Numbered from the stretch's first letter, positions 27,386 through 36,806 are shown. The stretch is 64,000 nt of DNA from Desulfocurvibacter africanus subsp. africanus DSM 2603 (GCF_000422545.1 NZ_AULZ01000010.1:120473-184472); one strand, 5' to 3'. The notes: generated by a model from the sequence alone, not told the origin. Made by a program: numbers and translations.

Positions 27386-29044
27386 CTACTGCTGATCACT
27401 CTGCGTCACTTCCGTGTCACCGGCCTCCGGCAGCTTGGCCAGGATGGCCTCCACCAGCGGCTCCAGACTGCTCCTGTCCTTGGCAACGACCGGAATGCCT
27501 TCGGGATAGATGTTGCGCACGATCTGGCGCTCTTCCTCCGCCAGGGTGTCCCATTTGTTGAGCACCAGCACGCGCGCGATTTTCCCAAGCTCCATCTCGC
27601 CCAGAATGAATTCCACCGCCGCCACCTGGGATTCCAGCTCCGGGGAGCCGGCATCGGCCACGTGCACCAGCAGGTCGGCGGATTCCAACTCCTCCAGGGT
27701 GGCCTGAAATGCCTCCCGGAGCTCGTCAGGCAGTTGGCGGATGAAACCCACGGTATCCGTAAGCACCACCTCGCGTTCGCGAGGGAAGCGGATGCGTCGG
27801 CTGGTGGGGTCAAGGGTGGCGAAGAGCTTGTCTTCGGCCAGGACCACGGAGCCTGTCAGGGTATTGAGCAGCGTCGATTTCCCGGCGTTGGTGTAACCCA
27901 CCAGAGCCACAACGGGCACGCCAGACTTGGCCCTGCGTTCGCGGGTGTAGCCCCGCCGACGGCGCAGGTCCTCAAGCTCGCTCTTGATGCGCGTGATGCG
28001 CTCGCGCACGCGGCGGCGGTCGATCTCCAGCTTGGTCTCGCCGGGACCCCGGCCGCCGATGCCGCCGGCCAGCCGCGACAAGGCCCTGTTCTGGCCCACC
28101 AGCCTGGGCTGGAGGTACTTGAGCTGGGCCATCTCCACCTGCAGCTTGCCCGAGCGGGAGGTGGCGCGCTGGGCAAAAATGTCCAGAATGAGCTGAGTGC
28201 GGTCCAGCACCTTGCGCTCGGTCATGTCGGCCAGGGTACGCTGCTGCGCGGGCGTCAGCTCGCGGTCGAAGACGAGCACCTGGGCGTCCTGTTGCAGGGC
28301 CTGGACCTCCAACTCGGCGATCTTGCCCTTGCCCAGCACAGTCTTGGGATTCATCTGACGCATGCGTTGGGTCATGCGGCCCATGACGGACAAGCCCGCG
28401 GTGCGCGCCAGCTCGGCCAGTTCATTGAGCGAAGCTTCCTGCACGGCGCGCGACTCCGTTGACACGGATATCAGCAGGGCGCGCTCTTCGCCCGCCACGG
28501 CCTTGACCTCGACGCCGCGCGCCAGCTCGTCCTCCAGGGACTCGGCCATGGCCGTGAAGTCAAGGTCCAGGCGATCCCAACGCCTGGGCGGCAGGATCTC
28601 CCAGGAGCGGTTCTCGGGATTGGGCGGAAGCAGGTGCGCCACATGCAAAGTCTGCGGCTGGCCGAGCTTGTCTACGCTCAAGGCCGCCATCGAATCCAGG
28701 CGCAGGAAAAGCATGTCCGTGAGATCCTCTTCGGACAGCCCGCTGTCGGTGAGGTGCGTGTGCAGGAGGCGCAGGCCGCGCAAGCGGCCGCCCACGGCCC
28801 GTTCGCGGCCCAGTTCGGGAATCAGGATGGAGTGGGCGTTGCCCACTATGACCATCTCGGGACGGCCCTGGCGGTCCAGAAGCAGGCCGATCTGGCGCCC
28901 GCTGGCGGCCGAAAGCATGGCCAGTTCCCTGGCCTGGTCGACACTATAGCCGCCCAGGGGCGGATAGCGGCGCTGGTAAAGGCGCTCAAGACCCTTTAGC
29001 TGGCTGACCTTGAGACCTTCGGTGTTGCCCTGGACTTTGGCGAT
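27386..29044 (-). CDS. hflX: Ribosome-associated GTPase HflX (probable AUC start)
   Basis: HflX binds the 50S subunit and splits or rescues ribosomes. Visible are the N-terminal HflX domain, the Gly-rich linker RLAGGIGGRGPGETKLE and the G domain with GYTNAGKST, DTVGFIRQLP and NKWD. The first ATG in frame is at 28918, but conserved HflX sequence (AKVQGNTEGLKVSQLKGLE) extends 42 codons further, and no ATG, GTG or TTG exists in that stretch. The only codon with a proper ribosome site (GGGAGG, 9 nt upstream, inside the end of the purH cyclohydrolase gene) is ATC at 29042-29044. This gives 552 residues. If ATC is not used, the protein starts at 28918 with 510 residues. Confidence 0.92.
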   Translation of the reverse strand: MAKVQGNTEGLKVSQLKGLERLYQRRYPPLGGYSVDQARELAMLSAASGRQIGLLLDRQGRPEMVIVGNAHSILIPELGRERAVGGRLRGLRLLHTHLTDSGLSEEDLTDMLFLRLDSMAALSVDKLGQPQTLHVAHLLPPNPENRSWEILPPRRWDRLDLDFTAMAESLEDELARGVEVKAVAGEERALLISVSTESRAVQEASLNELAELARTAGLSVMGRMTQRMRQMNPKTVLGKGKIAELEVQALQQDAQVLVFDRELTPAQQRTLADMTERKVLDRTQLILDIFAQRATSRSGKLQVEMAQLKYLQPRLVGQNRALSRLAGGIGGRGPGETKLEIDRRRVRERITRIKSELEDLRRRRGYTRERRAKSGVPVVALVGYTNAGKSTLLNTLTGSVVLAEDKLFATLDPTSRRIRFPREREVVLTDTVGFIRQLPDELREAFQATLEELESADLLVHVADAGSPELESQVAAVEFILGEMELGKIARVLVLNKWDTLAEEERQIVRNIYPEGIPVVAKDRSSLEPLVEAILAKLPEAGDTEVTQSDQQ

Positions 29045-29048
29045 GGCG

Positions 29049-29648
29049 TTATGCCTCCCTGCTGGAGATGTACTCCGCGATCATGGCGTCGTAGCCCGAA
29101 ACCCTGCGGAAGGTTTCGGCGGCCAACTCCCGACGCAGCCCGAGCCCGACCTTAAAGCCGTTGGCAGCCAGCTCGGCCATGATGCGAGGATAGTGCAGCG
29201 GGTCCGGGACCACCAGCATGGAGTGAAAATTCTTGGCCGCGGCGCGCAGCAGCGTGGGACCGCCGATGTCGATCTGCTCCACGGCGGCTTTGAGGTCGGC
29301 CTGGCCGCGCACGGCCGAGGCGAAATCGTAGAGATTGACGCAGACCAGGTCGAAGGTCTTGATGCCGTGGTCCGCCAGTGTTGTCAGATGGGCCGGATCG
29401 TCCTTGTCGGCCAGCACGCCGCCGTGAATGTACGGGTGCAGCGTCTTGACCCTGCCGCCAAGGATCTCGGGGAAGCCCGTCACATCACTGACGGATGTGA
29501 CCGCAAGGCCCGCGGCCTCCATGGCTTTCTTGGTGCCGCCCGTGGAAACCAGCTCCACGCCGTTTCCAGCCAGGAAGGCGGCGAACTCGGCGAGGCCCGA
29601 CTTGTCCGTGACGCTCAAAAGCGCCCTGCCGATGGGCAGCATATCCAT
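29049..29648 (-). CDS. purH: IMP cyclohydrolase (stand-alone N-terminal half of PurH)
   Basis: The 199-residue protein is the MGS-like cyclohydrolase domain of PurH, with ALLSVTDKSGLAEFA, STGGTKKAMEAAG, GFPEILGGRVKTLHP and VNLYDF. It closes FAICAR to IMP. It lacks the formyltransferase domain encoded at 15039-16313, so the two activities are on separate chains about 13 kb apart and on opposite strands. It is followed four bases later by the probable hflX start, so the pair is translationally coupled. Confidence 0.93.
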   Translation of the reverse strand: MDMLPIGRALLSVTDKSGLAEFAAFLAGNGVELVSTGGTKKAMEAAGLAVTSVSDVTGFPEILGGRVKTLHPYIHGGVLADKDDPAHLTTLADHGIKTFDLVCVNLYDFASAVRGQADLKAAVEQIDIGGPTLLRAAAKNFHSMLVVPDPLHYPRIMAELAANGFKVGLGLRRELAAETFRRVSGYDAMIAEYISSREA

Positions 29649-29715
29649 GCGCTAACTCCTGTTTTTTGGAGCCTGTGCCAGATTTGCCGACCCTTGGCAA
29701 GCCGCTCTCCTCGTT

Positions 29716-29762
29716 GGCTTCCCGCCCTGATAGTAGGGTAGGGATGGATAGGGCGGGAAGCC
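29716..29762. terminator. Inverted repeat between the TPR gene and purH cyclohydrolase
   Basis: A perfect 13-bp stem (29716-29728 with 29750-29762, GGCTTCCCGCCCT) around a 21-base loop lies just after the TPR gene on the minus strand. There is no U-tract, so termination is possible but not certain. Confidence 0.45.
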
Positions 29763-29791
29763 GTTCCGGGAGGGGATGCCGAACAGAAAAG

Positions 29792-30352
29792 TTAGGCGGC
29801 CTGGCTCATCAGTTCTTTGGCCTGGGCGTTATCGGGATCGTTCTCCAGAATGCGCGCCAGGTGGTTCTTGGCCTCGGCGTTGCGGCCCAGGCAGATCAAG
29901 CAACCCGCGAGAGAGTAACGGATCTCGTTCTTCATGGGGTCGAGCTGGAGGTAGTTCTCCAGGTGCGGGACCACGGTGTCCAGGCGGCCCAGGGTGTGGG
30001 CCAGGCGGATGAGGCCGAAGATGGCCACCATGTTCTCGGGATTCTTCTCCAGAGCCTTGATCATGTGCTCGAAGGCGGCCTCTTCGCGACCGATCTCCAT
30101 CTCCACCAGGGCCATGCCGGCCAGGGGCTTGTCGCTCTCTTCGATGGAAGCGGCCTTCTGGTACAGAGTCAGGGCCTTGTCCAGTTCGCCGCGCTGCACG
30201 GCGATGGTGGCCATGCCGAGGTAAGGATCGGCGTGCACGCCGTTGGAGCCGATGGCCTTCTTGTAGTAGTCCTCGGCCTTGTCCAGCTCACCCATGAACA
30301 GGTAGCATTCCCCGAGTTCCTTGTTGATCTCGTAGTCAAGATTGGTGCTCAT
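29792..30352 (-). CDS. TPR-repeat protein
   Basis: The 186-residue protein is built of about five tetratricopeptide repeats (for example ELGECYLFMGELDKAEDYYK, PYLGMATIAVQRGELDKALT, LAGCLICLGRNAEAKNHLA). No signal peptide is seen, so it is probably a cytoplasmic scaffold. ATG 30352 is preceded by GAGGGGATGTT; the upstream in-frame extension is not repeat-like and is rejected. It is divergent from the flagellar operon; a role in flagellar assembly is only a positional guess. Confidence 0.82.
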   Translation of the reverse strand: MSTNLDYEINKELGECYLFMGELDKAEDYYKKAIGSNGVHADPYLGMATIAVQRGELDKALTLYQKAASIEESDKPLAGMALVEMEIGREEAAFEHMIKALEKNPENMVAIFGLIRLAHTLGRLDTVVPHLENYLQLDPMKNEIRYSLAGCLICLGRNAEAKNHLARILENDPDNAQAKELMSQAA

Positions 30353-30728
30353 AACATCCCCTCCGTCGGGTGGTTTATAGCGGAAGACTGTACCGTTGCC
30401 GGCTAAATGCAATCGCCTTGCCAATTCAAATATACAACTCAAGCGTCTATAATTTATTATTATTTTAACAACGACCACTCGCCGGGGGATGAAAAAAAGC
30501 TCTACCTGAGCCTTCATAGCTCCCCGTTGAGGGAATTGTTTTCCCCTCACCTCCGACGAACTGCCGCACACCTCCCTGTCGGCTTCCAGACAGTATTTCA
30601 TTAGAGCATCTATAAAGATATCAATATGTTATAAAATGGAACGAGCTTTGCTATTCGATATGCGTTCCGAACCGACATCTGCCGCGGGCGTGAATGCCCA
30701 AGGCTCGCAGAAGGAGGATGAATACGCC
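30353..30728. other. AT-rich divergent promoter region
   Basis: About 375 bp between the TPR gene (-) and flgB (+). It is markedly AT-rich for this genome (30410-30480 and 30600-30640), contains TATAATTTATTATT near 30450, and carries the sigma-54 site at 30637-30651. No gene is supported. Confidence 0.6.
30637..30651 (+). promoter_or_regulatory. Sigma-54 promoter of the flagellar operon
   Basis: TGGAACGAGCTTTGC matches the TGGCAC-N5-TTGC consensus at the invariant GG (-24) and GC (-12) with exact spacing and one mismatch (C to A). Transcription should begin near 30663, about 65 bp before the flgB ATG. Flagellar basal-body operons are commonly sigma-54 dependent, which fits. Confidence 0.82.
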
Positions 30729-31139
30729 ATGAAGACACTGTTCCAGCCCCATATGGAGCTAACCAAGAAGGTCATGGACCTGCGTCTGCAACGTCAGAAT
30801 CTCGTCATCGCCAATATCTCCAACATCAATACGCCGAACTATAAGCCGCGTCGGCTTGATTTCGAGGAGAAGCTCCAGAAGGCCCTGGACATAGACTCAC
30901 GCGGTAAGATGGCCAGGACGGATGAAAACCATGTACCGACCGCGTTCAACGCCAAGGGATTCTCCGGCGACTGGGAGAAGGAGTTCAAGCCTCGCGCCGA
31001 GCACGGACAGGATTCCGTGGATCTGGACAAGGAAATGGCCATCCTCAGCAAGAACAACATGCTCTATGACGCCCTGAGCCAACTGACCAAGGAAGGCTAC
31101 AAGGGCATCAACAAAGTCATAAACGAAAGCAAGAGCTAG
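30729..31139 (+). CDS. flgB: Flagellar rod protein FlgB
   Basis: The 136-residue protein has the FlgB/rod motif (QNLVIANISNINTPNYK) near the N-terminus and the helical C-terminus typical of axial proteins. FlgB is the proximal rod component. ATG 30729 is chosen because AAGGAGG lies 11 bp ahead and the family starts there; a longer open frame reaches into the promoter and is not real. First gene of flgBC-fliEFGHI. Confidence 0.94.
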   Translation: MKTLFQPHMELTKKVMDLRLQRQNLVIANISNINTPNYKPRRLDFEEKLQKALDIDSRGKMARTDENHVPTAFNAKGFSGDWEKEFKPRAEHGQDSVDLDKEMAILSKNNMLYDALSQLTKEGYKGINKVINESKS

Positions 31140-31152
31140 CAGGAGGGCCACC

Positions 31153-31596
31153 ATGGACTTCATGACCGCACTCGATGTGGCCGCTTCGGGCCTCACGGCC
31201 AAACGGACGCAATTGAACATCATCTCGTCCAACCTGGCCAACATCAACACCACGCGCACGGCCGAAGGCGGGCCCTACCGGCGCAAGACCGTGGTCTTTC
31301 AAACCACGGGCACCCGCTCGCCCTTCGACAGCGCCATGATGGACGCCATGGAACGCGAGCTTAAGGGCGTCAAGATCTCGCACATCACCAAGGACAATCG
31401 GCCCTTCAAGATCGTTAACGATCCCGGACACCCCGACGCCGACGAATTCGGCAACGTGCGTTTTCCGGATATCAACGTGGTCGAGGAGATGGCCCACATG
31501 ATCACGGCCATGCGCTCCTACGAAGCCAACGCCGCCTCGGTGGAATCCATCAAGAGCATGTTCAGCAAGGCTCTGCAGATCGGCCAGAGCGTATAA
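31153..31596 (+). CDS. flgC: Flagellar rod protein FlgC
   Basis: The 147-residue product begins MDFMTALDVAASGLTAKRT and contains NIISSNLANINTTRT, the conserved rod-protein N-terminal motif, and ends with the MITAMRSYEANAASVE axial motif. It forms the proximal rod with FlgB and FlgF. AGGAGG precedes the ATG, 13 bp after flgB. Confidence 0.96.
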   Translation: MDFMTALDVAASGLTAKRTQLNIISSNLANINTTRTAEGGPYRRKTVVFQTTGTRSPFDSAMMDAMERELKGVKISHITKDNRPFKIVNDPGHPDADEFGNVRFPDINVVEEMAHMITAMRSYEANAASVESIKSMFSKALQIGQSV

Positions 31597-31633
31597 GCAA
31601 ATCGGAACCGAAGAAAAATAGGGAGTGATTGAT

Positions 31634-31960
31634 ATGAGCGTTTCCAATGTCGCCATGAGGGCATACTCGAAGGCCCTGGACGCCCACAAGGAAGCCGAGA
31701 AAAAGGCTCTGGGCAGCGCCAGCTACAATCCCGACGCCGAATCCGGCTTCACCAAGACCATGAATGCCTCGCTCAAGAAGGTCAACGACCTGCAACTGGA
31801 GAAGAACTCCATGGTCGAGGCTTTTGCCTCCGGCGAAAACCAGAACGTGCACGAGCTCATGATCCAGATCCAGAAGGCCGGCCTGGCTATCAACATGACC
31901 AGCGCGGTGCGCAACAAAATCATGACGGCCTATCAGGAAATAATGCGCATGAGCTTCTAG
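31634..31960 (+). CDS. fliE: Flagellar hook-basal body protein FliE
   Basis: The 108-residue protein shows the FliE C-terminal pattern (NVHELMIQIQKAGLAINMTS and VRNKIMTAYQEIMRMSF). FliE links the MS ring to the rod. ATG 31634 is favoured over a GTG nine bases upstream because GGGAG lies 8-9 bp ahead of the ATG. Confidence 0.95.
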   Translation: MSVSNVAMRAYSKALDAHKEAEKKALGSASYNPDAESGFTKTMNASLKKVNDLQLEKNSMVEAFASGENQNVHELMIQIQKAGLAINMTSAVRNKIMTAYQEIMRMSF

Positions 31961-32016
31961 AGGCGACGCATTACCTGGAAACCGACACACTATACGCGAG
32001 CTGAGGAGCACGGACA

Positions 32017-33618
32017 ATGCCTCCCTTCCTGCAAGACAGCCTAAATAAGCTGACAGCCTTCTGGAGCGACCGTTCCATGGCCCAACGGGTCATGATCGGT
32101 GGCTTGGCGGCCTCGCTGGTCGTCATCTTCCTCCTGCTCATCATCTGGCTGAACCAGCCGGACTACAAGATACTCTACTCGAACCTCCCGCCTGAAGACG
32201 CGGGCAGGGTCGCCGAGCAGCTGAAGAAACAGAAGATCGACTACAAGCTTGAGGATAGCGGCAAGACCGTGCTCGTCCCTTCGGACCAGGTCTATCAGCT
32301 GCGCCTGGACATGGCGGGGGAAGGTCTCCTGCATGGCACGGGCTTGGGATTCGAGCTTTTCGACGAGGTGAAGATCGGACAGACCGACTTCGTGCAGCGC
32401 ATCAACTACCAGCGCGCCCTGCAGGGCGAACTGTCGCGCACCATCACCGAGTTCCCCGAGATCGAACGCGCCCGCGTGCACATCGTCATGCCCCACAAGA
32501 GCCTGTTCATCGAGGAGCAGTCCCCGCCCACCGCCTCCATTATCCTCAAGCTCGCCGAGGGACGGGAGCTTAATCAGAAGCAGATCGAGGCCATAGTCAA
32601 CCTCGTGTCACTCTCGGTGGAAGGGCTGGACAAAAGTCAGATCACCGTGGCCGACGTGGCCGGCAAGCTCCTCTTCCAGGCCGATTCCGATGATTCGGTG
32701 AAAGGTCTGACCTTGGGCCAGCTTGAGTACCGCACCACACTGCAGCGCAATCTCGAACAGCGCATCGAGCAGCTCCTGACGCCTGTGGTGGGCGTGGGCA
32801 AGGTCATCGCCCGCGTCAACGCCGACGTGGACTTCAGCCAGAAGACCATCACCAAGGATATTTACGACCCCAGCTCGGCGGTCGTGCGCAGCGAGCAGCG
32901 CACCGAGGAGCAGACCAAGGGCAGGGCCAATATCGAAGGCGGAGAGCCCGACCCGAACTTCCGTGGCGACGGCTTCAACGGAAGCCTCTCCAGCCAGGAC
33001 TCCAACCGGGAAACGCGCACCACCAACTTCGAGATCAACAAGGAACAGCAGAGCATCGTCGTGCCCGTGGGCGAGATCGACCGCCTGTCCGTGGCCGTCA
33101 TCGTGGACGGAACCTGGCAGGCGCCCGCCGAGGGAGAAGGCGAGCCCGTGTGGGTGCCGCGCTCCCAGGAGGAGATCCAGCGCATCACGGAGCTCGTGCG
33201 CAATACCGTCGGCTTCAGCCAGTCGCGCGGCGACGCCATCGAAGTTTCCAACATTTCCTTTGGCGAGCCCGACATGTTCGGCGAGCCGAGCCTGATGCAG
33301 ACCATGCTCGAGTACATGCAGCGCCTGGGCAAACCCATCCTCAACGGCCTGCTCATCTTCCTCTTCCTGCTGCTCATCGTGCGGCCGGTGGTGCTCTCGC
33401 TCATCAAGCCCAAGGTCGCAGCCGAAGAGATCGAGGAACTCATCAGCCTGCCCGAAGCCGACGAACGCCTCGCCCTCGAGGAAGGCGTGCAGGACGAGGT
33501 GCTGGACCTGAACAGGCGGCTTGAGTTGGCCAAGGCACAAGCCTTGCAGCTTGCCGAGAAGGACATGGATCAAGCAGTGGCAGTGCTCAAGACTTGGCTG
33601 AAGCAAGAGGCAGCCTAA
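32017..33618 (+). CDS. fliF: Flagellar MS-ring protein FliF
   Basis: The 533-residue membrane protein has two transmembrane helices, near residues 25-45 (MIGGLAASLVVIFLLLII) and 440-462 (NGLLIFLFLLLIVRPVVL), flanking the periplasmic ring-building domains (LPPEDAGRVAEQLKK, ERARVHIVMP). The cytoplasmic C-terminus binds FliG. A GAGGAG site precedes the ATG. Length and order are standard. Confidence 0.97.
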   Translation: MPPFLQDSLNKLTAFWSDRSMAQRVMIGGLAASLVVIFLLLIIWLNQPDYKILYSNLPPEDAGRVAEQLKKQKIDYKLEDSGKTVLVPSDQVYQLRLDMAGEGLLHGTGLGFELFDEVKIGQTDFVQRINYQRALQGELSRTITEFPEIERARVHIVMPHKSLFIEEQSPPTASIILKLAEGRELNQKQIEAIVNLVSLSVEGLDKSQITVADVAGKLLFQADSDDSVKGLTLGQLEYRTTLQRNLEQRIEQLLTPVVGVGKVIARVNADVDFSQKTITKDIYDPSSAVVRSEQRTEEQTKGRANIEGGEPDPNFRGDGFNGSLSSQDSNRETRTTNFEINKEQQSIVVPVGEIDRLSVAVIVDGTWQAPAEGEGEPVWVPRSQEEIQRITELVRNTVGFSQSRGDAIEVSNISFGEPDMFGEPSLMQTMLEYMQRLGKPILNGLLIFLFLLLIVRPVVLSLIKPKVAAEEIEELISLPEADERLALEEGVQDEVLDLNRRLELAKAQALQLAEKDMDQAVAVLKTWLKQEAA

Positions 33619-33619
33619 C

Positions 33620-34621
33620 ATGATGCAGCAGTACAGCGGCCCCCAGAAAACAGCCATCCTTCTGCTGGCTCTAGGGGAGAAGTTCACCACCGAATGCTTC
33701 AAGCGCATGGACCGGGCCGAGATAGCTCAGGTTTCCAGGGCCATGCTCAACATGGAATCAGTGCCCAAGGAAGACGTGGAAGAGGTCGTCAGGGAGTACA
33801 ACGAAACCCTGGCCTACGGCCACGAACTGCTGACCGGCGGCGCGGACCAGGTACGCCGGCTGCTCATGAAGTCCCTGGACGGCGACACCGCCAAGTACAT
33901 CATGGACCAGCTCAACATGGACAGCGGCCCGGCGCCCTTTCGCGAGCTGCAGAACGTCAGCCCCAGGATACTGGCCCAGATCCTGCGCAACGAGCACCCG
34001 CAAACCCTGGCCCTCATCCTCGGCCACCTGCACTCGGAGCAGGCCGCGGATCTTCTGGCCAGCCTGCCCGGCGGCATGCGCGCCGAGGTGCTCATGCGCT
34101 TGGCCAAACTCGAGGCCGTGGCCGAGGACATGCTCATGGAAGTCGACAAGGTCCTCCAGAGCCAGCTCATCGCCATGGGCGGCAAGGAAGGCAAGAAGGT
34201 CGGCGGCGTGGCCGCGGTGGCCGAAATCCTCAACGCCGTGGACCGGCAGACCGAGGAGGAGGTTCTCTCCGAGATCGAGGAAGAGTCCGCGCAGATGGCC
34301 GAGGAGATCAGAAACCTCATGTTCGTCTTCGAGGACATCAAGGCCATCGACGACCGCTCCATCCGCGAGCTGCTCAAGGAGATCTCCAACGACGAGCTCA
34401 CCCTGGCCCTCAAGGGCGCCAGTGAGGATCTGAAGATGAAGTTCTTCAAGAACCTGTCCGAGCGCGCCGCGACCATGATCAAGGAAGACCTGGAAATCAT
34501 GGGCCCCGTGCGCCTGGCCGATGTGGAAGGCGCTCAGCAGGCCGTGGTCAAGGTCGTCCGCCGCATGGAAACCGAGGGCCGCATAGTGGTCGGCAGAGGT
34601 TCGGGCGATGTCTTTATCTAG
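33620..34621 (+). CDS. fliG: Flagellar motor switch protein FliG
   Basis: The 333-residue protein has all FliG domains: the N-terminal FliF-binding part (GPQKTAILLLALGE), the middle EHPQT motif (LRNEHPQTLALILGHL) and the C-terminal torque region with the charged helix DDRSIRELLKEI. It sits on the cytoplasmic face and interacts with MotA. It starts one base after the fliF stop; a second ATG follows immediately and either could be used. Confidence 0.97.
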   Translation: MMQQYSGPQKTAILLLALGEKFTTECFKRMDRAEIAQVSRAMLNMESVPKEDVEEVVREYNETLAYGHELLTGGADQVRRLLMKSLDGDTAKYIMDQLNMDSGPAPFRELQNVSPRILAQILRNEHPQTLALILGHLHSEQAADLLASLPGGMRAEVLMRLAKLEAVAEDMLMEVDKVLQSQLIAMGGKEGKKVGGVAAVAEILNAVDRQTEEEVLSEIEEESAQMAEEIRNLMFVFEDIKAIDDRSIRELLKEISNDELTLALKGASEDLKMKFFKNLSERAATMIKEDLEIMGPVRLADVEGAQQAVVKVVRRMETEGRIVVGRGSGDVFI

Positions 34622-35432
34622 CGAACAGGCTGAACTACTGGTGCGTGAGGCGCGGGCTGAAAAGCCCGCGCGCGCCCAGGCTCTGGACAGCGGCGAGCAC
34701 ACCGAGCCCGATGCGGAAGGTGTGCGCTTCGTCTCGGGCCGCGTCATATTATCCATGAGCGACGGCTTGCCCAAGGTCACCTCGGTGCAGGAGATCGAGG
34801 GCAAGAAACCTCCGGTATGGGACGAGAAAGCCGGCGAGGAATATCTCTCTCGCGTGCGTGACAAAGCCATGGGCAAGGCCACGGAGATCTTGGCTCAAGC
34901 CATGGCCGATGCCGAGGAGATTAAGCGCAAGGCCTACGAGGAGGGGCTGGCTCAAGGCCGAAGCGAGGCCCTCAAGGAGGCCGCGGCCAAGCAGTCCGAC
35001 ATGGCCGAGGATTTGGCGCAGACGCTTTCGGCCATACGATCCGCCGGCAAACAGGCCTTTGATCGTCAGGCCGCCGACATCGTGCAGCTTATCCGCTTGG
35101 CCGTGGAACGCACCCTGGCCGTGGAAATGGACCAAAAGCGCGCGGAGATGCTGGAAAACCTCCTGCGCGAATCCTTGGACCTCATCGACTCGCAGCTCAA
35201 CCTGACAATCCTTGTGCGCCCCGGAGAACGGGAACTGCTGACTCCCCTGCTGGAGGCATCCCGCGACCGCTACCCCTCCCTCTCGGGCTGGACCATCCGC
35301 GAATCAGCCGACCTGGAGCCGGGAGGCTTGTGGATCGAATCGAACGACGGCATCGTGGACAACACCCTGAACGGGCGCTGGACAGGCGTATCGCAGATTC
35401 TGGACCAGCTCACGCTGGAGCGGGAGGACTAA
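34608..35432 (+). CDS. fliH: Flagellar export regulator FliH
   Basis: The 274-residue protein has the FliH pattern: a variable N-terminus, a Glu/Ala-rich helix with a GxxxG-like stretch (EEGLAQGRSEALKEAAAKQS), and the C-terminal domain (VEMDQKRAEMLENLLRESL and LEPGGLWIES). FliH dimers bind and restrain the ATPase FliI. It overlaps fliG by 14 bp. Confidence 0.92.
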   Translation: MSLSSEQAELLVREARAEKPARAQALDSGEHTEPDAEGVRFVSGRVILSMSDGLPKVTSVQEIEGKKPPVWDEKAGEEYLSRVRDKAMGKATEILAQAMADAEEIKRKAYEEGLAQGRSEALKEAAAKQSDMAEDLAQTLSAIRSAGKQAFDRQAADIVQLIRLAVERTLAVEMDQKRAEMLENLLRESLDLIDSQLNLTILVRPGERELLTPLLEASRDRYPSLSGWTIRESADLEPGGLWIESNDGIVDNTLNGRWTGVSQILDQLTLERED

Positions 35433-35436
35433 CCGA

Positions 35437-36747
35437 GTGAATCCAACCGCCTGCCTGCACTACCTCTCCGAACTGCGGCCGGTCCGCAACTTCGGCAAGA
35501 TCACCAAGGTCGTGGGGCTGGTGGCCGAAGGCCGCGGCATCAAGGCCCCTGTCGGCGCGGTCTGCCACCTCGTGCCCCACGAACCCGGAGGCGAATCCTT
35601 GGCCGCCGAGATCGTAGGCTTCAGAGACGGCGCTTGCCTGTTCATGCCCTACGGCGACATGCGCGGGGTCAGGCCCGGAAGTCTTATCCAGAATTCGAGC
35701 AATCCTCCGCACTTCCCCGTGGGCTTCGGCTTCCTGGGCCGCGCCCTGGATGCCTTCGGAGCCCCCCTGGACGGCCGGGAGGCGCCCGCGCCCGAGGCCT
35801 ATTACCCCCTGCACACCGAACCGCCCAACCCGCTGACCAGGCCGCGCATCAACGAGCCACTGGACGTGGGCGTACGCGCGGTCAACGCCCTGCTGACCTT
35901 GGGCAAGGGCCAGCGCGTCGGCATCATGGCCGGCTCGGGCGTCGGCAAATCGACGGTCATGGGCATGATGGCCCGTTACACCAAGGCCGACGTGAACGTC
36001 ATCGCCCTGGTGGGTGAACGCGGTCGAGAGGTGGTGGAGTTCATGGAGCGCGATCTGGGACCCGAGGGCATGAAGCGCTCCGTGCTCGTGGTGGCCACTT
36101 CGGACACCAGCCCGCTGGTGCGCATGCGCGCGGCCTACGCCGCCACGGCCATGGCCGAATTCTTCCGCGATCAGGGCAAGGACGTGCTGCTCATGATGGA
36201 CTCGGTGACGCGCTTCTGCATGGCCGGCCGTGAGGTGGGCCTGGCGGCGGGCGAGCCACCCACGCGCGGCGGCTTCACTCCGAGTGTCTTCGCGCACCTG
36301 CCCAAGCTTCTGGAGCGCGCCGGCAAAAGCGCCAAGGGCTCCATCACGGGCATCTACACCGTGTTGGTGGACGGCGATGACTTCACCGAGCCCGTGGCCG
36401 ACGCAACGCGTTCCATCCTGGACGGCCACATCGTGCTCACTCGCGAATTGGCCGACGCCGGCCACTACCCGTCCATCGACGTGCTCAAGAGCGTGTCGCG
36501 ACTGCGCTCCGACATCACCACCCCCGAAGCGCAGGTCGCAGGCCGCACGCTCATCCGGCATATGGCCACCTTCAAGCGCGTCGAGGACATGGTCAACATC
36601 GGCGCCTACGCCCAGGGGTCCAACCCGGAAATCGACAAGGCCCTCAAGATGATCGGGCCCATCAACGACTTCCTGCGCCAGGGCGTGGATGAGAATGCGG
36701 ACTTGCCCACGAGCTTCAAAGCCATGCAGGATTTGGCCAGACGCTAG
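35437..36747 (+). CDS. fliI: Flagellar export ATPase FliI
   Basis: The 436-residue ATPase has Walker A (MAGSGVGKST), Walker B (DVLLMMDSVTRF) and the F1-beta-like REVGLAAGEPPTRGG block. It energises type III export of flagellar parts. The start is GTG at 35437, four bases after the fliH stop, with GGAGGA ahead. Last gene of the operon, followed by a strong terminator. Confidence 0.97.
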   Translation: MNPTACLHYLSELRPVRNFGKITKVVGLVAEGRGIKAPVGAVCHLVPHEPGGESLAAEIVGFRDGACLFMPYGDMRGVRPGSLIQNSSNPPHFPVGFGFLGRALDAFGAPLDGREAPAPEAYYPLHTEPPNPLTRPRINEPLDVGVRAVNALLTLGKGQRVGIMAGSGVGKSTVMGMMARYTKADVNVIALVGERGREVVEFMERDLGPEGMKRSVLVVATSDTSPLVRMRAAYAATAMAEFFRDQGKDVLLMMDSVTRFCMAGREVGLAAGEPPTRGGFTPSVFAHLPKLLERAGKSAKGSITGIYTVLVDGDDFTEPVADATRSILDGHIVLTRELADAGHYPSIDVLKSVSRLRSDITTPEAQVAGRTLIRHMATFKRVEDMVNIGAYAQGSNPEIDKALKMIGPINDFLRQGVDENADLPTSFKAMQDLARR

Positions 36748-36773
36748 ATTCCGGAAGCGGATATCGCATCATC

Positions 36774-36806
36774 AAAAGAGGGTGGCTGCCTGCCACCCTC
36801 TTTTTT
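36774..36806 (+). terminator. Terminator of the flagellar operon
   Basis: A 13-bp perfect stem (36774-36786 with 36792-36804) around TGCCT, ending in six consecutive T. A textbook intrinsic terminator about 27 bp after the fliI stop. Confidence 0.95.

Noticed and set aside
31625..31633. GTG start for fliE nine bases upstream
   Set aside because: The ATG at 31634 has a better spacing to GGGAG and matches the family start.
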